From positions 1-64,000 of the forward strand of contig ATTB01000001.1 in the NCBI GenBank assembly GCA_000419465.1: a stretch of 64,000 nucleotides of DNA, read 5' to 3'. Below, in pieces: positions 1-9,980 of the stretch. The position numbers were made by a program, and so were the translations under genes. A model generated the notes under the pieces. The model searched no databases and was not told where the DNA came from. It was given only the letters and a program-made list of their open reading frames with translations. How positions within the stretch are numbered: the first letter of the stretch is position 1; each line of letters starts with the position of its first letter. The stretch comes from an alpha proteobacterium SCGC AAA028-C07 (GTDB lineage: Bacteria > Pseudomonadota > Alphaproteobacteria > Pelagibacterales > Pelagibacteraceae).

Positions 1-430
1 TAAACCCAAGAAATAACTGAGGCCAAAATGTTATCCTTTTCATAAAAGGATAAGAAATAATTAACAATCCAGAAGACAGGCCTAAAATTTTAGAAAAATT
101 ATTAAACTGAAATAATATTATGAACGCAGGTATTAGTAGTAATAAAATAACAACCCAAGCAGTTTTCGTTGTTATTTTTCCTGAGGCTATTAAACGTTTT
201 TTTGTTCTTTTAACTTTGATATCAATTTTTTTGTCTACAATGTCATTATAGACGCAGCCAGCACTTCTCATGATTATTGAACCAACAAAAAATAGAATTA
301 AGTATTTAATAAATAGATAATTATTAACAACGTACCATTGGGTCATTGCTAAACTCCAAGCGCAAGGCCAGAATAGTAAAAAAATTCCTATTGGTTTATT
401 TAATCTTAATAGGCTAGCAAATTGGTACAT
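1..430 (-). CDS. ubiA: 4-hydroxybenzoate polyprenyltransferase, partial (3' end outside window)
   Basis: This gene is absent from the ORF track because it runs off the window's left edge. Reading the minus strand from the ATG at 430 gives MYQFASLLRLNKPIG, then hydrophobic segments and CVYNDIVDKKID, the NDxxDxxxD motif that binds the Mg-prenyl diphosphate in UbiA-type prenyltransferases. Later YPFMKRITFWPQ is also typical of UbiA. About 143 codons, roughly half of a normal protein, are present. The enzyme is an inner-membrane protein that attaches the polyprenyl tail to 4-hydroxybenzoate in ubiquinone synthesis. It is divergent from rsmE with only 37 bp between starts. The family call is firm; the exact start is chosen from the typical N-terminus. 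Confidence 0.9.
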   Translation of the reverse strand, partial: MYQFASLLRLNKPIGIFLLFWPCAWSLAMTQWYVVNNYLFIKYLILFFVGSIIMRSAGCVYNDIVDKKIDIKVKRTKKRLIASGKITTKTAWVVILLLLIPAFIILFQFNNFSKILGLSSGLLIISYPFMKRITFWPQLFLGF

Positions 431-467
431 TTTGTAAAAATTAGATAATTTAGTTACAATAACAGTT

Positions 468-1187
468 ATGTCTTTAAAAGTAAGAATTTATTTAGATAAA
501 AAATTAAACCTAGATTTAGATTTAATTTTAGAAAAAGAAGATGCTCATTATTTAACGAATGTGATGCGTTTAAGAGAAGGGGATAATCTTTTTTTATTTA
601 ACTCTAAGGATGGAGAGTTTAAAGGAGAGATCATCGCCTTTGATAAAAAAAATATAAAGGTAAAATTAATTTCAAAAATTGAAAACATAAACAAACCTGG
701 AAAGATATCTTTGATATTTTCTTTAATTAAAAGTTCAAAATTAGATTATTTAATTCAAAAATGTACAGAAGTAGGTATTAAAAGTTTTTACCCTGTTATT
801 TCTGAAAAATCGGTTGCTAAAAATTTAAATATTCAGAGAACAGAAAAAATTATGAAAGAATCTTGCGAACAATCTAATCAGTTATATTTACCAGCTATTC
901 ATTCGGTTGAAAAGTTAGAGAAAAAACTCAAGTCTCTTGATAAAAATTCTATAGTTTTTTTTGCAGACATTAATTCCTCTAATAAAAAAATTGAAGAAGT
1001 TATTAAAAATAATAAAAATCGCGAATTTTATTTATTAATTGGTCCAGAAGGTGATTTTTCATTAAAAGAAAGAGATTTATTAAATAGTATGAGTAATTGT
1101 ATTCCTATTTCCTTAGGACAGAATATTTTAAGATCAGAAACAGCAGCCGTTGTAGGCCTTGTTATATTAAATTCTCTGATTAATTAA
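468..1187 (+). CDS. rsmE: 16S rRNA (uracil(1498)-N(3))-methyltransferase RsmE
   Basis: The 239-residue product has the RsmE layout: an N-terminal PUA-like RNA-binding part (EDAHYLTNVMRLREGD near residues 24-39) and a C-terminal SPOUT methyltransferase knot with LLIGPEGDFS and LGQNILRSETAA. It methylates U1498 of 16S rRNA on the assembled 30S subunit, using S-adenosylmethionine. Length is normal for the family. The stop overlaps the stop of the convergent tldD by 4 bp, so there is no intergenic terminator between them. The ATG at 468 fits the family N-terminus. Confidence 0.95.
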   Translation: MSLKVRIYLDKKLNLDLDLILEKEDAHYLTNVMRLREGDNLFLFNSKDGEFKGEIIAFDKKNIKVKLISKIENINKPGKISLIFSLIKSSKLDYLIQKCTEVGIKSFYPVISEKSVAKNLNIQRTEKIMKESCEQSNQLYLPAIHSVEKLEKKLKSLDKNSIVFFADINSSNKKIEEVIKNNKNREFYLLIGPEGDFSLKERDLLNSMSNCIPISLGQNILRSETAAVVGLVILNSLIN

Positions 1188-2611
1188 TTTTGAGTTCCAC
1201 CAACAGTAATACCATCAATTAAAATTGTCGGTTGACCAACACCAACTGGTACCCATTGTCCATTTTTACCGCAGGTTCCAACACCAGCATCTAACTCCAT
1301 ATCATTACCAACCATTTTAACTTTTGTAAGGACATCAGGACCGTTACCAATTAGTGTTGTGCCTTTTAATGGTCTGCCAATTTTTCCATTTTTAATTTCA
1401 TAAGCTTCAGTGCAAGAGAAAACAAATTTACCGTTTGTGATATCTACTTGCCCACCGCCAAATGCAACGGCATAAATTCCCTTATCAACCGATTTAATTA
1501 TTTCGTCAGGATGATATTTTCCAGAAAGCATATAAGTGTTTGTCATACGAGGCATTGGCATGTGTTCAAAACTTTCTCTTCGACCGTTTCCTGTTGGCTG
1601 CACATTCATTAATCTTGCGTTTAATCTGTCTTGTATATAATTTTTTAATATTCCTTTTTCGATCAGAACAGTTTTATTAGTTGGGGTTCCTTCATCATCA
1701 ATAGTGATTGATCCTCTTCTATTTTCAATTGTCCCATCATCAACAACTGTTACTTGTTCGTCAGCTATTTTTTGCCCCATTAAATTTGAGAATGCTGAAG
1801 TTTTTTTTCTATTAAAATCCCCTTCAAGCCCATGCCCAATCGCTTCATGCAAAAGTATTCCAGGCCAACCAGGTCCTAGTACCACTTTCATTTCGCCAGC
1901 AGGAGCATCAACACTTTCAAGATTAATTAACGCTTGATTTAAGGCTATATCACAAACCTTTTTCCAATTTAATTCAGTGATGTATTCATCTAATATTTTT
2001 CTCCCACCCGTTCCATAGCTTCCCGTTTCTTTTCTTCCATTTTTTTCAACCATGACTGAAACATTAAATCTAACAAGGGGTCTTTTGTCTGAATAACTTT
2101 GATTGTCGGGTCTTATAATTTCTATTTGTTGGTATTCAGAAAATATTGAACTTGAAACTTGTTTAACATATGAATTTTTCGATCTTAAATATTTATCAAT
2201 TTTATTTAACAGATCTATTTTTTCAGAAAAATTTTTTGCTTCGATAGGATTAACATCTGTATATAGATATTTATTAGTTTTGTTTGGTCCTGAATTTATT
2301 TTTCCAGAGTAATTTTTATTAGCGTCCAGAATTATTTTTGCAGATTTTTTTAGAGATTCTTCTGTTAGTTCGTTGGAATGAGAATAGGTTGTAATGTCAT
2401 TATTAACTGATCTTAAACCATAACCTTTGCTAGAATCGTAACTCGTATTTTTGATTTTTCCATCATCTAATACCAGCGACTCTGAAACGGTAGATTCTAG
2501 GAATAACTCACCGTCATCACACTTAAAAAGAGTATTATTAACTATTGTTTCTGCTGACTTTTTTGAAATTGAATTTTCTTCTGAAAAAAACTCATTTAAA
2601 TTTGGGTTCAT
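1184..2611 (-). CDS. tldD: TldD family metalloprotease
   Basis: The 475-residue product carries LLHEAIGHGLEGDF near residues 254-267, which contains the HExxxH zinc motif of TldD. The C-terminal glycine-rich part (VGVGQPTILIDGITVGGTQN) is also characteristic. TldD works with TldE/PmbA as a heterodimeric peptidase that digests unfolded peptides and matures some peptide antibiotics; its usual role in this lineage is not established. The partner gene is not in this window. The gene is transcribed away from coxB, with about 88 bp between the two starts. Confidence 0.95.
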   Translation of the reverse strand: MNPNLNEFFSEENSISKKSAETIVNNTLFKCDDGELFLESTVSESLVLDDGKIKNTSYDSSKGYGLRSVNNDITTYSHSNELTEESLKKSAKIILDANKNYSGKINSGPNKTNKYLYTDVNPIEAKNFSEKIDLLNKIDKYLRSKNSYVKQVSSSIFSEYQQIEIIRPDNQSYSDKRPLVRFNVSVMVEKNGRKETGSYGTGGRKILDEYITELNWKKVCDIALNQALINLESVDAPAGEMKVVLGPGWPGILLHEAIGHGLEGDFNRKKTSAFSNLMGQKIADEQVTVVDDGTIENRRGSITIDDEGTPTNKTVLIEKGILKNYIQDRLNARLMNVQPTGNGRRESFEHMPMPRMTNTYMLSGKYHPDEIIKSVDKGIYAVAFGGGQVDITNGKFVFSCTEAYEIKNGKIGRPLKGTTLIGNGPDVLTKVKMVGNDMELDAGVGTCGKNGQWVPVGVGQPTILIDGITVGGTQN

Positions 2612-2656
2612 TTTTAGATAAATTGTCGCAAATTTTTTGTATATATTTGTGATAAT

Positions 2657-2678
2657 AATATAGTTTAATAACTATATT
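2657..2678. repeat. Perfect 9-bp inverted repeat in the cox operon promoter region
   Basis: AATATAGTT-TAAT-AACTATATT lies in the 88-bp gap between tldD and coxB. A plausible sigma-70 promoter for coxB overlaps it: TTGTAT at 2637-2642, a 16-bp spacer, and TATAGT at 2659-2664. The symmetry suggests a dimeric regulator site, but the composition is so AT-rich that chance is possible. No hairpin-plus-T-tract terminator is formed. Confidence 0.4.
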
Positions 2679-2699
2679 TACAGAGTATATCTTTAATAA

Positions 2700-3530
2700 A
2701 TGACAAAAAAATTACTTAATAAATTTTATTTATCTTTAGTGCTTTTTATCTATCCAAGCATATCATTTGCAGCGAGCAATTGGCAAATGGGTTTTAATGA
2801 GTCAGTAACTTCTGTCATGGACGACATTGTTCATCTGCATGACCGTATTTTACTTCCAATTATAGTCGCAATATCTGTTTTTGTACTTTTTTTACTTTTG
2901 TATCCAGTTATACGATTTAGAGCTTCAAAAAATCCAGTACCTTCAAAAACATCACACAATACTTTTATAGAAATTTTATGGACGGTTATTCCTTGTTTGA
3001 TTTTAATAGTAATAGCGGTTCCATCATTTAGATTGCTTTATAAACAAGATGTTATTCCAAAAGCCGACGTTACTATCAAAGCCATAGGTTATCAGTGGTA
3101 CTGGGGTTATGAGTACCCAGATCAAAATATTGCATTTGATGCCAACATGGTTGAGACAAAAAATTTAAAACCAAATCAACCAAGACTTTTAGAAACTGAC
3201 AATCACGTTGTTGTTCCAGTTGGTAAAGTTGTTAAAGTTTTAATTACAGCTAATGACGTGTTGCATGCTTGGGCAGTCCCGTCTTTTGGAGTTAAAAGAG
3301 ATGCTGTTCCAGGAAGAATAAATGAAACTTGGTTTAAAGCTGAAAAAGAAGGCGTGTATTATGGACAATGTTCAGAATTATGTGGGTCTCGACATGCGTT
3401 TATGCCAATTACAGTAAGAGTAGTTTCAGAAAAACAATATAATGATTGGCTTAAGGAAGCCAAAGCTAAGTTTGCGAAATATCCAGAGAATAATGTTGTT
3501 GCAGAAAATTTAAAAAAGGAGAAAAAATAA
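2700..3530 (+). CDS. coxB: Cytochrome c oxidase subunit II
   Basis: The 276-residue protein starts with a cleavable signal peptide (residues 1-25, ending SISFAA), followed by two membrane helices (roughly 50-70 and 92-112) and a periplasmic cupredoxin domain. The binuclear CuA site is visible as YGQCSELCGSRHAFMP, with the further copper histidine in LHAWAVPSFG. YQWYWGYEYP is the aromatic patch for electron entry from cytochrome c. It is the first gene of the oxidase operon, and its TAA is directly followed by the coxA ATG. Length and motifs are standard for an aa3-type enzyme. Confidence 0.97.
   Translation: MTKKLLNKFYLSLVLFIYPSISFAASNWQMGFNESVTSVMDDIVHLHDRILLPIIVAISVFVLFLLLYPVIRFRASKNPVPSKTSHNTFIEILWTVIPCLILIVIAVPSFRLLYKQDVIPKADVTIKAIGYQWYWGYEYPDQNIAFDANMVETKNLKPNQPRLLETDNHVVVPVGKVVKVLITANDVLHAWAVPSFGVKRDAVPGRINETWFKAEKEGVYYGQCSELCGSRHAFMPITVRVVSEKQYNDWLKEAKAKFAKYPENNVVAENLKKEKK
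3516..3521 (+). promoter_or_regulatory. Strong ribosome binding site of coxA
   Basis: AAGGAG lies 9 bases before the coxA ATG and inside the last codons of coxB. Shine-Dalgarno sequences this good are rare in this window, so it supports the start choice and suggests high translation of coxA. Confidence 0.7.
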
Positions 3531-5129
<1,599 letters not shown>

Positions 5130-5138
5130 TTAAATAAA

Positions 5139-6056
5139 GTGTACAAATCCACATTTGCTAATTATCAAAAAAGTAAAAATATTTTAATTCTTAAAAATTT
5201 TTATAATTTAATGAAACCAAGAGTTATGTCTCTTGTGGTTTTTACTGCTCTTGTAGGCTTAATTATTTCAAATAAGCAGGTAGATTTTTTAACATCAGCT
5301 TCAGCATTGTTTTTTGTAGCATTAGGTGCGGGCGCGGCCGGAGCACTTAATATGTGGTACGACTCAGAAATTGATGCTGTGATGTCTCGCACATGCTTAA
5401 GACCAATTCCGCTTGGTAAAATTTCAAACACACAGGCATTATATTTTGGTGTTTTTTTAAGCTTAATCTCTATTGCAGGATTGTATTTTGTTTCAAATAT
5501 TCTGTCAGCTTCAATACTAGCTATTACTATCGGTTTTTATATTTTTATTTATACGATTTGGCTAAAAAGAAGAAGTGTTCAGAATATTGTAATAGGAGGA
5601 GCGGCCGGAGCATTTCCACCAGTTATAGGCTGGACTATTGCCAATAATAATTTGTCGATTGAACCAATAATTTTATTTTTAATTATATTTTTTTGGACTC
5701 CATCTCATTTTTGGTCATTATCTTTATATAAATCTGAGGATTATAAAAAAGCTAAAATCCCAATGCTACCAGTTGTATCAGGCGTAGATTTTACTAAGAA
5801 AAATATTTTTGCTTATGCACTTATGTTGTTTCCTATAACTATACTTCCTTTTTATTTTAATTTTGCAGGTTTAGTTTATTTAGTGCCAACTATTATTTTA
5901 GGATTATTTTATATTTTTTTAACATTTAAATTATTAAAAACTAATAACAAAAAAGAAACAGCAAAACTCTCAAAAAAAATATTTGCTTTTTCTATTTTGT
6001 ATTTGTTTTTAATTTTTACGTTATTGTTAATTGAAAGTTTTATTAAATTTTTTTAA
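5139..6056 (+). CDS. ctaB: Protoheme IX farnesyltransferase (heme O synthase)
   Basis: The 305-residue UbiA-superfamily membrane protein converts protoheme to heme O, the precursor of the heme A used by CoxA. The prenyl-diphosphate motif NMWYDSEIDAVMSRT (NxxxDxxxD) and KPRVMSLVVFTALVGL are diagnostic. The listed start is a GTG at 5139; the next in-frame ATG at 5211 would begin directly at MKPRV, which would lose the usual N-terminal extension, so GTG is preferred but not proven. It sits 9 bp after coxA, and its TAA overlaps the ATG of the micro-ORF downstream. Confidence 0.94.
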   Translation: MYKSTFANYQKSKNILILKNFYNLMKPRVMSLVVFTALVGLIISNKQVDFLTSASALFFVALGAGAAGALNMWYDSEIDAVMSRTCLRPIPLGKISNTQALYFGVFLSLISIAGLYFVSNILSASILAITIGFYIFIYTIWLKRRSVQNIVIGGAAGAFPPVIGWTIANNNLSIEPIILFLIIFFWTPSHFWSLSLYKSEDYKKAKIPMLPVVSGVDFTKKNIFAYALMLFPITILPFYFNFAGLVYLVPTIILGLFYIFLTFKLLKTNNKKETAKLSKKIFAFSILYLFLIFTLLLIESFIKFF

Positions 6057-6163
6057 TGAAAAAAAATTATATCACAGCAATTCTATTAATATTATTAGTA
6101 ATATTCTTTTTTATATTTACAATTTTAAATATAGGAAACGGAATATTTGTTAGACCTTTATGA
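6056..6163 (+). CDS. 35-residue single-pass membrane micro-protein in the cox operon (CoxF-like position)
   Basis: This gene is too short for the ORF track. It reads [35 protein letters not shown] and stops at TGA. It begins on the ATG of a TAATG overlap with ctaB and ends on an ATGA overlap with ctaG, so it fills the gap exactly in translationally coupled form. Residues 6-26 form one hydrophobic helix after a positive N-terminus, which predicts an N-in single-pass membrane protein. Small CoxF-type proteins occur at this ctaB-ctaG position in other alphaproteobacteria; homology is inferred from position and topology only. Confidence 0.7.
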   Translation: MKKNYITAILLILLVIFFFIFTILNIGNGIFVRPL

Positions 6164-6708
6164 GCTCGCAAACTAAAAATAAAATTAATCCTATCTATTT
6201 AGTTGTTATATTTTTTGTGATGCTCGGATTGTCTTATGCTTCGGTTCCACTTTATGAATTGTTTTGTAAAGTAACCGGATTTGGTGGAACAACGAAAGTT
6301 GCTAAAGAAGTTCCGAATGTTATTATAAATCATAATGTTACAACTAGATTTGATACTAACGTTGCAAAAGGTTTGTTTTGGGATTTTAAAGTAGAAAAAA
6401 TAAAATTAGATATTAACCCAGGCCAAGTCTTAACTAATAAATTTATAGTAAAAAATTTAGGAAACGAAACTTCAACAGCGGTTTCAACATTTAATGTCAC
6501 TCCTGATTCTGCTGGGAAATATTTTAACAAAATTAGCTGTTTTTGTTTTGAGCAACAAACTTTAAAAGGCAAAGAAACAATGGTGTTTGAAATGGCATAT
6601 TTTATTGACCCAAAAATAGTAGACGACTTATCTACAAAGGAAATTAAGGATATTACTTTATCTTATACTTTTTTTGATGTAGCTAATTTTAAAAAGGATA
6701 AAAATTAA
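6160..6708 (+). CDS. ctaG: Cytochrome c oxidase assembly protein CtaG/Cox11
   Basis: The 182-residue protein has one N-terminal membrane helix (about 12-32) and a periplasmic immunoglobulin-like domain. The copper-binding motif CFCFEQQ near residue 130 and the upstream [15 protein letters not shown] are hallmarks of Cox11, which delivers copper to the CuB centre of CoxA. It overlaps the preceding micro-ORF by 4 bp (ATGA), and its last base is the A of the coxC ATG. Length is typical. Confidence 0.96.
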   Translation: MSSQTKNKINPIYLVVIFFVMLGLSYASVPLYELFCKVTGFGGTTKVAKEVPNVIINHNVTTRFDTNVAKGLFWDFKVEKIKLDINPGQVLTNKFIVKNLGNETSTAVSTFNVTPDSAGKYFNKISCFCFEQQTLKGKETMVFEMAYFIDPKIVDDLSTKEIKDITLSYTFFDVANFKKDKN

Positions 6709-7502
6709 TGTCAGACAGTCATAAAAAAGGACATGATTATCACCTGGTAGATCCAAGTATTTGGCCGATCACCATTTCTTTTTCTGCAATGATTTTAGCA
6801 TTTGGAACTGTGTACTATATGCATGCCAAATCTTTTTGGCTTTTATTAATTGGATTAGCTTTAACACTTTATTCTATGTTTATGTGGTTTAGAGACGTTG
6901 TTATTGAAGGCGAGCATAAAGGCGATCACACTCCGGTTGTTCAAATTGGTCTTAGATATGGAATGACGCTCTTTATAATATCTGAAATTATGTTTTTTGT
7001 TGCTTGGTTTTGGGCTTACTTTGATTCAAGTCTTTTTCCAGATGCAGTTATAGGAGGTGTATGGCCACCTAAAGGCATACAGACTTTAGATCCTTGGCAT
7101 ATACCTTTAATAAATACTTTAATTCTGCTTTTATCAGGAACGACCGTGACTTGGGCGCACCACTCCATGTTAGAGAATGACCGAAAAGGATTGTTAAATG
7201 GATTGTTATTAACGGTAATTCTTGGGGTTATTTTTACTTGTTTTCAAGCTTACGAGTATATGGTTGCTGATTTTAAGATTAGCACAGGAATTTATGGAGC
7301 GACTTTTTATATGGCCACAGGTTTTCATGGTTTTCATGTGCTTGTTGGAACAATCTTCTTAGCAGTTTGCTACTTTAGAGCAAAAGCTGGGCACTATAAG
7401 CCTGATCATCATTTTGGATTTGAAGCTGCAGCGTGGTATTGGCATTTTGTTGATGTAGTTTGGCTGTTCTTATTTGCTTCAATATATATTTGGGGAAGTT
7501 AA
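6708..7502 (+). CDS. coxC: Cytochrome c oxidase subunit III
   Basis: The 264-residue protein has about seven membrane helices and the conserved segments [22 protein letters not shown] and [14 protein letters not shown] of subunit III. It stabilises the catalytic core and supports sustained proton pumping. It follows ctaG with a one-base TAATG overlap, and the surf1 gene starts 9 bp after it. The gene order coxB-coxA-ctaB-x-ctaG-coxC-surf1 is the standard alphaproteobacterial oxidase operon. Confidence 0.97.
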   Translation: MSDSHKKGHDYHLVDPSIWPITISFSAMILAFGTVYYMHAKSFWLLLIGLALTLYSMFMWFRDVVIEGEHKGDHTPVVQIGLRYGMTLFIISEIMFFVAWFWAYFDSSLFPDAVIGGVWPPKGIQTLDPWHIPLINTLILLLSGTTVTWAHHSMLENDRKGLLNGLLLTVILGVIFTCFQAYEYMVADFKISTGIYGATFYMATGFHGFHVLVGTIFLAVCYFRAKAGHYKPDHHFGFEAAAWYWHFVDVVWLFLFASIYIWGS

Positions 7503-7511
7503 TAGACCGTT

Positions 7512-8162
7512 TTGTTTAAAATTAAATCATTAGATATATTCTTTATATTTTTTATATTCACCGTTCTCTCTTTGGGAACGTGGCAAGTTTATAGACTGTA
7601 TTTAAAAAATAACTTAATTTCTGATTTAGAAAAAAATCTAAAAACAAGTTCAATTAATTTTAACGTAGATATAGATAAAGAATACACAAAAATTTTATTT
7701 AAAAAAAAAGATTTAAATACAAAAATATTTTTATATCATCTTAATAAAGGAGAGATAGGCTTCAAAGTTATAGTCCCTTATGAAATTAATAGTTCGTTAT
7801 TAGTTTTAGTGGATAAAGGATGGATTAGAAAAGATAAGATTAATTTAATAAAAAATACCTTATTTAATGATGATATTATTGAAGGCTATACAAGGAAAAT
7901 AAGAGAAAAAAACTTATTTACTCCGAATAATAATATTAAAGAAGATTTTTTATATTCAGTTGAGATTGATAATTTGAAGAAATCTCTAAACAAGAATATT
8001 TATCCATTATTAATTATTCAAACTTCAAAAACTAACAAAGATATTATTCCTAATGATTATGAGGTTCGTCTGCCAAATAATCATTTGCAATATGCTATAA
8101 CATGGTATGGCTTAGCAATATTTACTATAATTTTTTTTTTATATTATAGAAAGAAATTTTAA
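7512..8162 (+). CDS. SURF1 family cytochrome oxidase biogenesis protein
   Basis: The 216-residue product has an N-terminal helix followed by LGTWQVYRLYLKNNLI, a periplasmic domain with VDKGWIRKD, and a C-terminal helix after NNHLQYAITWYGLA. This two-helix topology with the GTWQ and HLQYAxTWY motifs defines the SURF1/Shy1 family, which helps insert heme a into subunit I. The start is a TTG at 7512 because no in-frame ATG precedes the first helix. The stop overlaps the thrC ATG by one base, so thrC is probably transcribed with the oxidase genes. Confidence 0.93.
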   Translation: MFKIKSLDIFFIFFIFTVLSLGTWQVYRLYLKNNLISDLEKNLKTSSINFNVDIDKEYTKILFKKKDLNTKIFLYHLNKGEIGFKVIVPYEINSSLLVLVDKGWIRKDKINLIKNTLFNDDIIEGYTRKIREKNLFTPNNNIKEDFLYSVEIDNLKKSLNKNIYPLLIIQTSKTNKDIIPNDYEVRLPNNHLQYAITWYGLAIFTIIFFLYYRKKF

Positions 8163-9562
8163 TGAAATACATCAGTACTAGAAACAATAAAAAAACTTAT
8201 AATTTTATTGATACTTTTCTAAATGGGCTTGCCCACGATGGTGGTCTTTATATTCCTAAAAAGATACCGCACTTATCTAAGTTTGTATTGAAAAGATTAT
8301 CAAAATTAAATTACAATGATTTAGCTTATGAAATTATTAAGATTTACACAGGCAATGCTTTTTCAAAAAGTGAGTTAAAAAAAATTATAAAAAAGTCTTA
8401 TAAAGAATTTGATAGTAATAATGTAGTAAAATTTTCAAGAGTAAAAAATTTTAATTTAGTAGAATTATACCACGGCCCAACTTTAGCTTTCAAAGATATT
8501 GCAATGCAAGTGATAGGTAATATGTACGAAACAATTCTTTCAAAAAGCAAAAATAGAATTAATCTAGTCACAGCAACATCTGGAGATACTGGTGCCGCAG
8601 CTATCGATGCTGTAAAAAATAAAAAAAATTTAAGAATTTTTGTTTTACATCCAAAAGGAAAAGTTTCTATAACGCAGAGGAAGCTTATGACTACGGTGAA
8701 TTCAAAGAATGTGTTTAATATTGCGGTTAAGGGGTCATTTGATGATTGTCAAACATTAGTAAAATCATTGTTTAATGATAGTCACTTTAGAAGTTCTATT
8801 AACATGTCAGGAGTTAACTCAATAAATTGGGCAAGAATTGTTATTCAAATAGTTTACTATTTTTATTCACATTTTCGTTTATCTGAAAAAAATAAAAAAA
8901 GCGTTTTTTCAGTTCCAACAGGAAATTTTGGAGATATTTATGCTGGTTATATCGCTTACAAAATGGGCTTACCTATATCTAGATTAATTATTGCGACAAA
9001 TGAAAATGATCTTTTATATAAATTTTTGAAAAATGGAATTTATAGGCCGTCAAAAGTAAAATTTAGTATTTCTCCAAGTATGGACATACAAGTGGCCAGT
9101 AACTTTGAAAGATTAATTTCTTCTTACTATAACAATAATTCTAAAAAAATATCGGAGTTAATGAAGCGGCTTAATAGCAAGGGTTTTTATAAGATAGATA
9201 AGAATATTTTAAATAAAATTAAAAATATTTTTTATTCCAAGTCTGTAAATGCAGATAATACTAAAAACACTATTAAATCAGTTTATAAATATAATAATAA
9301 AATATTAGATCCGCATTCCTCGGTTGGCTTAAAGGCTTTGGAGGATTATTATTTAAATCATAGCAAAAAATCAGAGAATCTATTTTGTTTAGAAACTGCG
9401 CATCCCGCTAAATTTTCAGAAACTATTTATAAAATATTAAGAAGAAATCCAAAGATCCCCAATGAGATTAGTAAAAATCTTAAAAAGAAAGAATTTTATA
9501 ACGTGTTGCCTAATAACTTAAATAAAATTAAAAATTATATAAGAGCTAATCGTTTGCATTAG
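8162..9562 (+). CDS. thrC: Threonine synthase
   Basis: The 466-residue PLP enzyme converts O-phosphohomoserine to threonine. It contains YHGPTLAFKDIAMQ with the PLP-binding lysine and ATSGDTGAAAIDA for the phosphate loop. The length and the N-terminal MKYISTRNNKKTYNF match the longer type of threonine synthase. It is coupled to surf1 by a one-base overlap, and its 3' end overlaps convergent rnhA by 17 bp. The homoserine kinase gene thrB is nearby on the opposite strand, so both last steps of threonine synthesis are encoded here. Confidence 0.96.
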   Translation: MKYISTRNNKKTYNFIDTFLNGLAHDGGLYIPKKIPHLSKFVLKRLSKLNYNDLAYEIIKIYTGNAFSKSELKKIIKKSYKEFDSNNVVKFSRVKNFNLVELYHGPTLAFKDIAMQVIGNMYETILSKSKNRINLVTATSGDTGAAAIDAVKNKKNLRIFVLHPKGKVSITQRKLMTTVNSKNVFNIAVKGSFDDCQTLVKSLFNDSHFRSSINMSGVNSINWARIVIQIVYYFYSHFRLSEKNKKSVFSVPTGNFGDIYAGYIAYKMGLPISRLIIATNENDLLYKFLKNGIYRPSKVKFSISPSMDIQVASNFERLISSYYNNNSKKISELMKRLNSKGFYKIDKNILNKIKNIFYSKSVNADNTKNTIKSVYKYNNKILDPHSSVGLKALEDYYLNHSKKSENLFCLETAHPAKFSETIYKILRRNPKIPNEISKNLKKKEFYNVLPNNLNKIKNYIRANRLH

Positions 9563-9980
9563 CAGCGTTCCTTGCAAGAATATCTACTTTGTTATTATAT
9601 TCGTTGATAGAGTGAGCTTTTACCCAGTTCCAAGTAATTTCCTTTTTGCTAATTACATTATCTAATTTTGTCCAAAGATCTTTATTTTTTACATCTTTTT
9701 TGTTGGAATTTTTCCAATTATTTAATTTCCAATTATTAATCCATTTTTCAATACCGTCTTTGACGTATTTAGAGTCTGTATAAATCTTTATTTTTTTATC
9801 TTGTTTAATTTTCAATAAAGCATTTATAGCCGCTGTTAATTCCATTCTATTGTTTGTAGATTCTTTTTCAGACCCAAATATTGTCTCTTCTTTGTTATCA
9901 TTAATAATTACAGCGGCCCAACCTCCCTTTCCAGGATTACCTAAGCAAGAACCGTCTGTATAAATTATAATCTCATTCAT
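9546..9980 (-). CDS. rnhA: Ribonuclease HI
   Basis: The 144-residue protein has the complete RNase HI active site: Asp in YTDGSCLGNPG, Glu in NRMELTAA, Asp in IYTDSKYV, and the C-terminal Asp in NKVDILARNAAN, plus the VKAHS histidine loop. It degrades the RNA strand of RNA-DNA hybrids in the cytoplasm. Its ATG overlaps the thrB stop (TAATG), so it is the last gene of an ispH-thrB-rnhA operon, an order shared with other alphaproteobacteria. A second, unrelated RNase H (rnhB) lies at 22 kb. Confidence 0.96.
   Translation of the reverse strand: MNEIIIYTDGSCLGNPGKGGWAAVIINDNKEETIFGSEKESTNNRMELTAAINALLKIKQDKKIKIYTDSKYVKDGIEKWINNWKLNNWKNSNKKDVKNKDLWTKLDNVISKKEITWNWVKAHSINEYNNKVDILARNAANAND

Noticed and set aside
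1184-1200. Intrinsic terminator at the rsmE/tldD convergent junction
   Set aside because: The stop codons overlap and no GC hairpin with T-run is present; the same holds for the other convergent pairs in the window.
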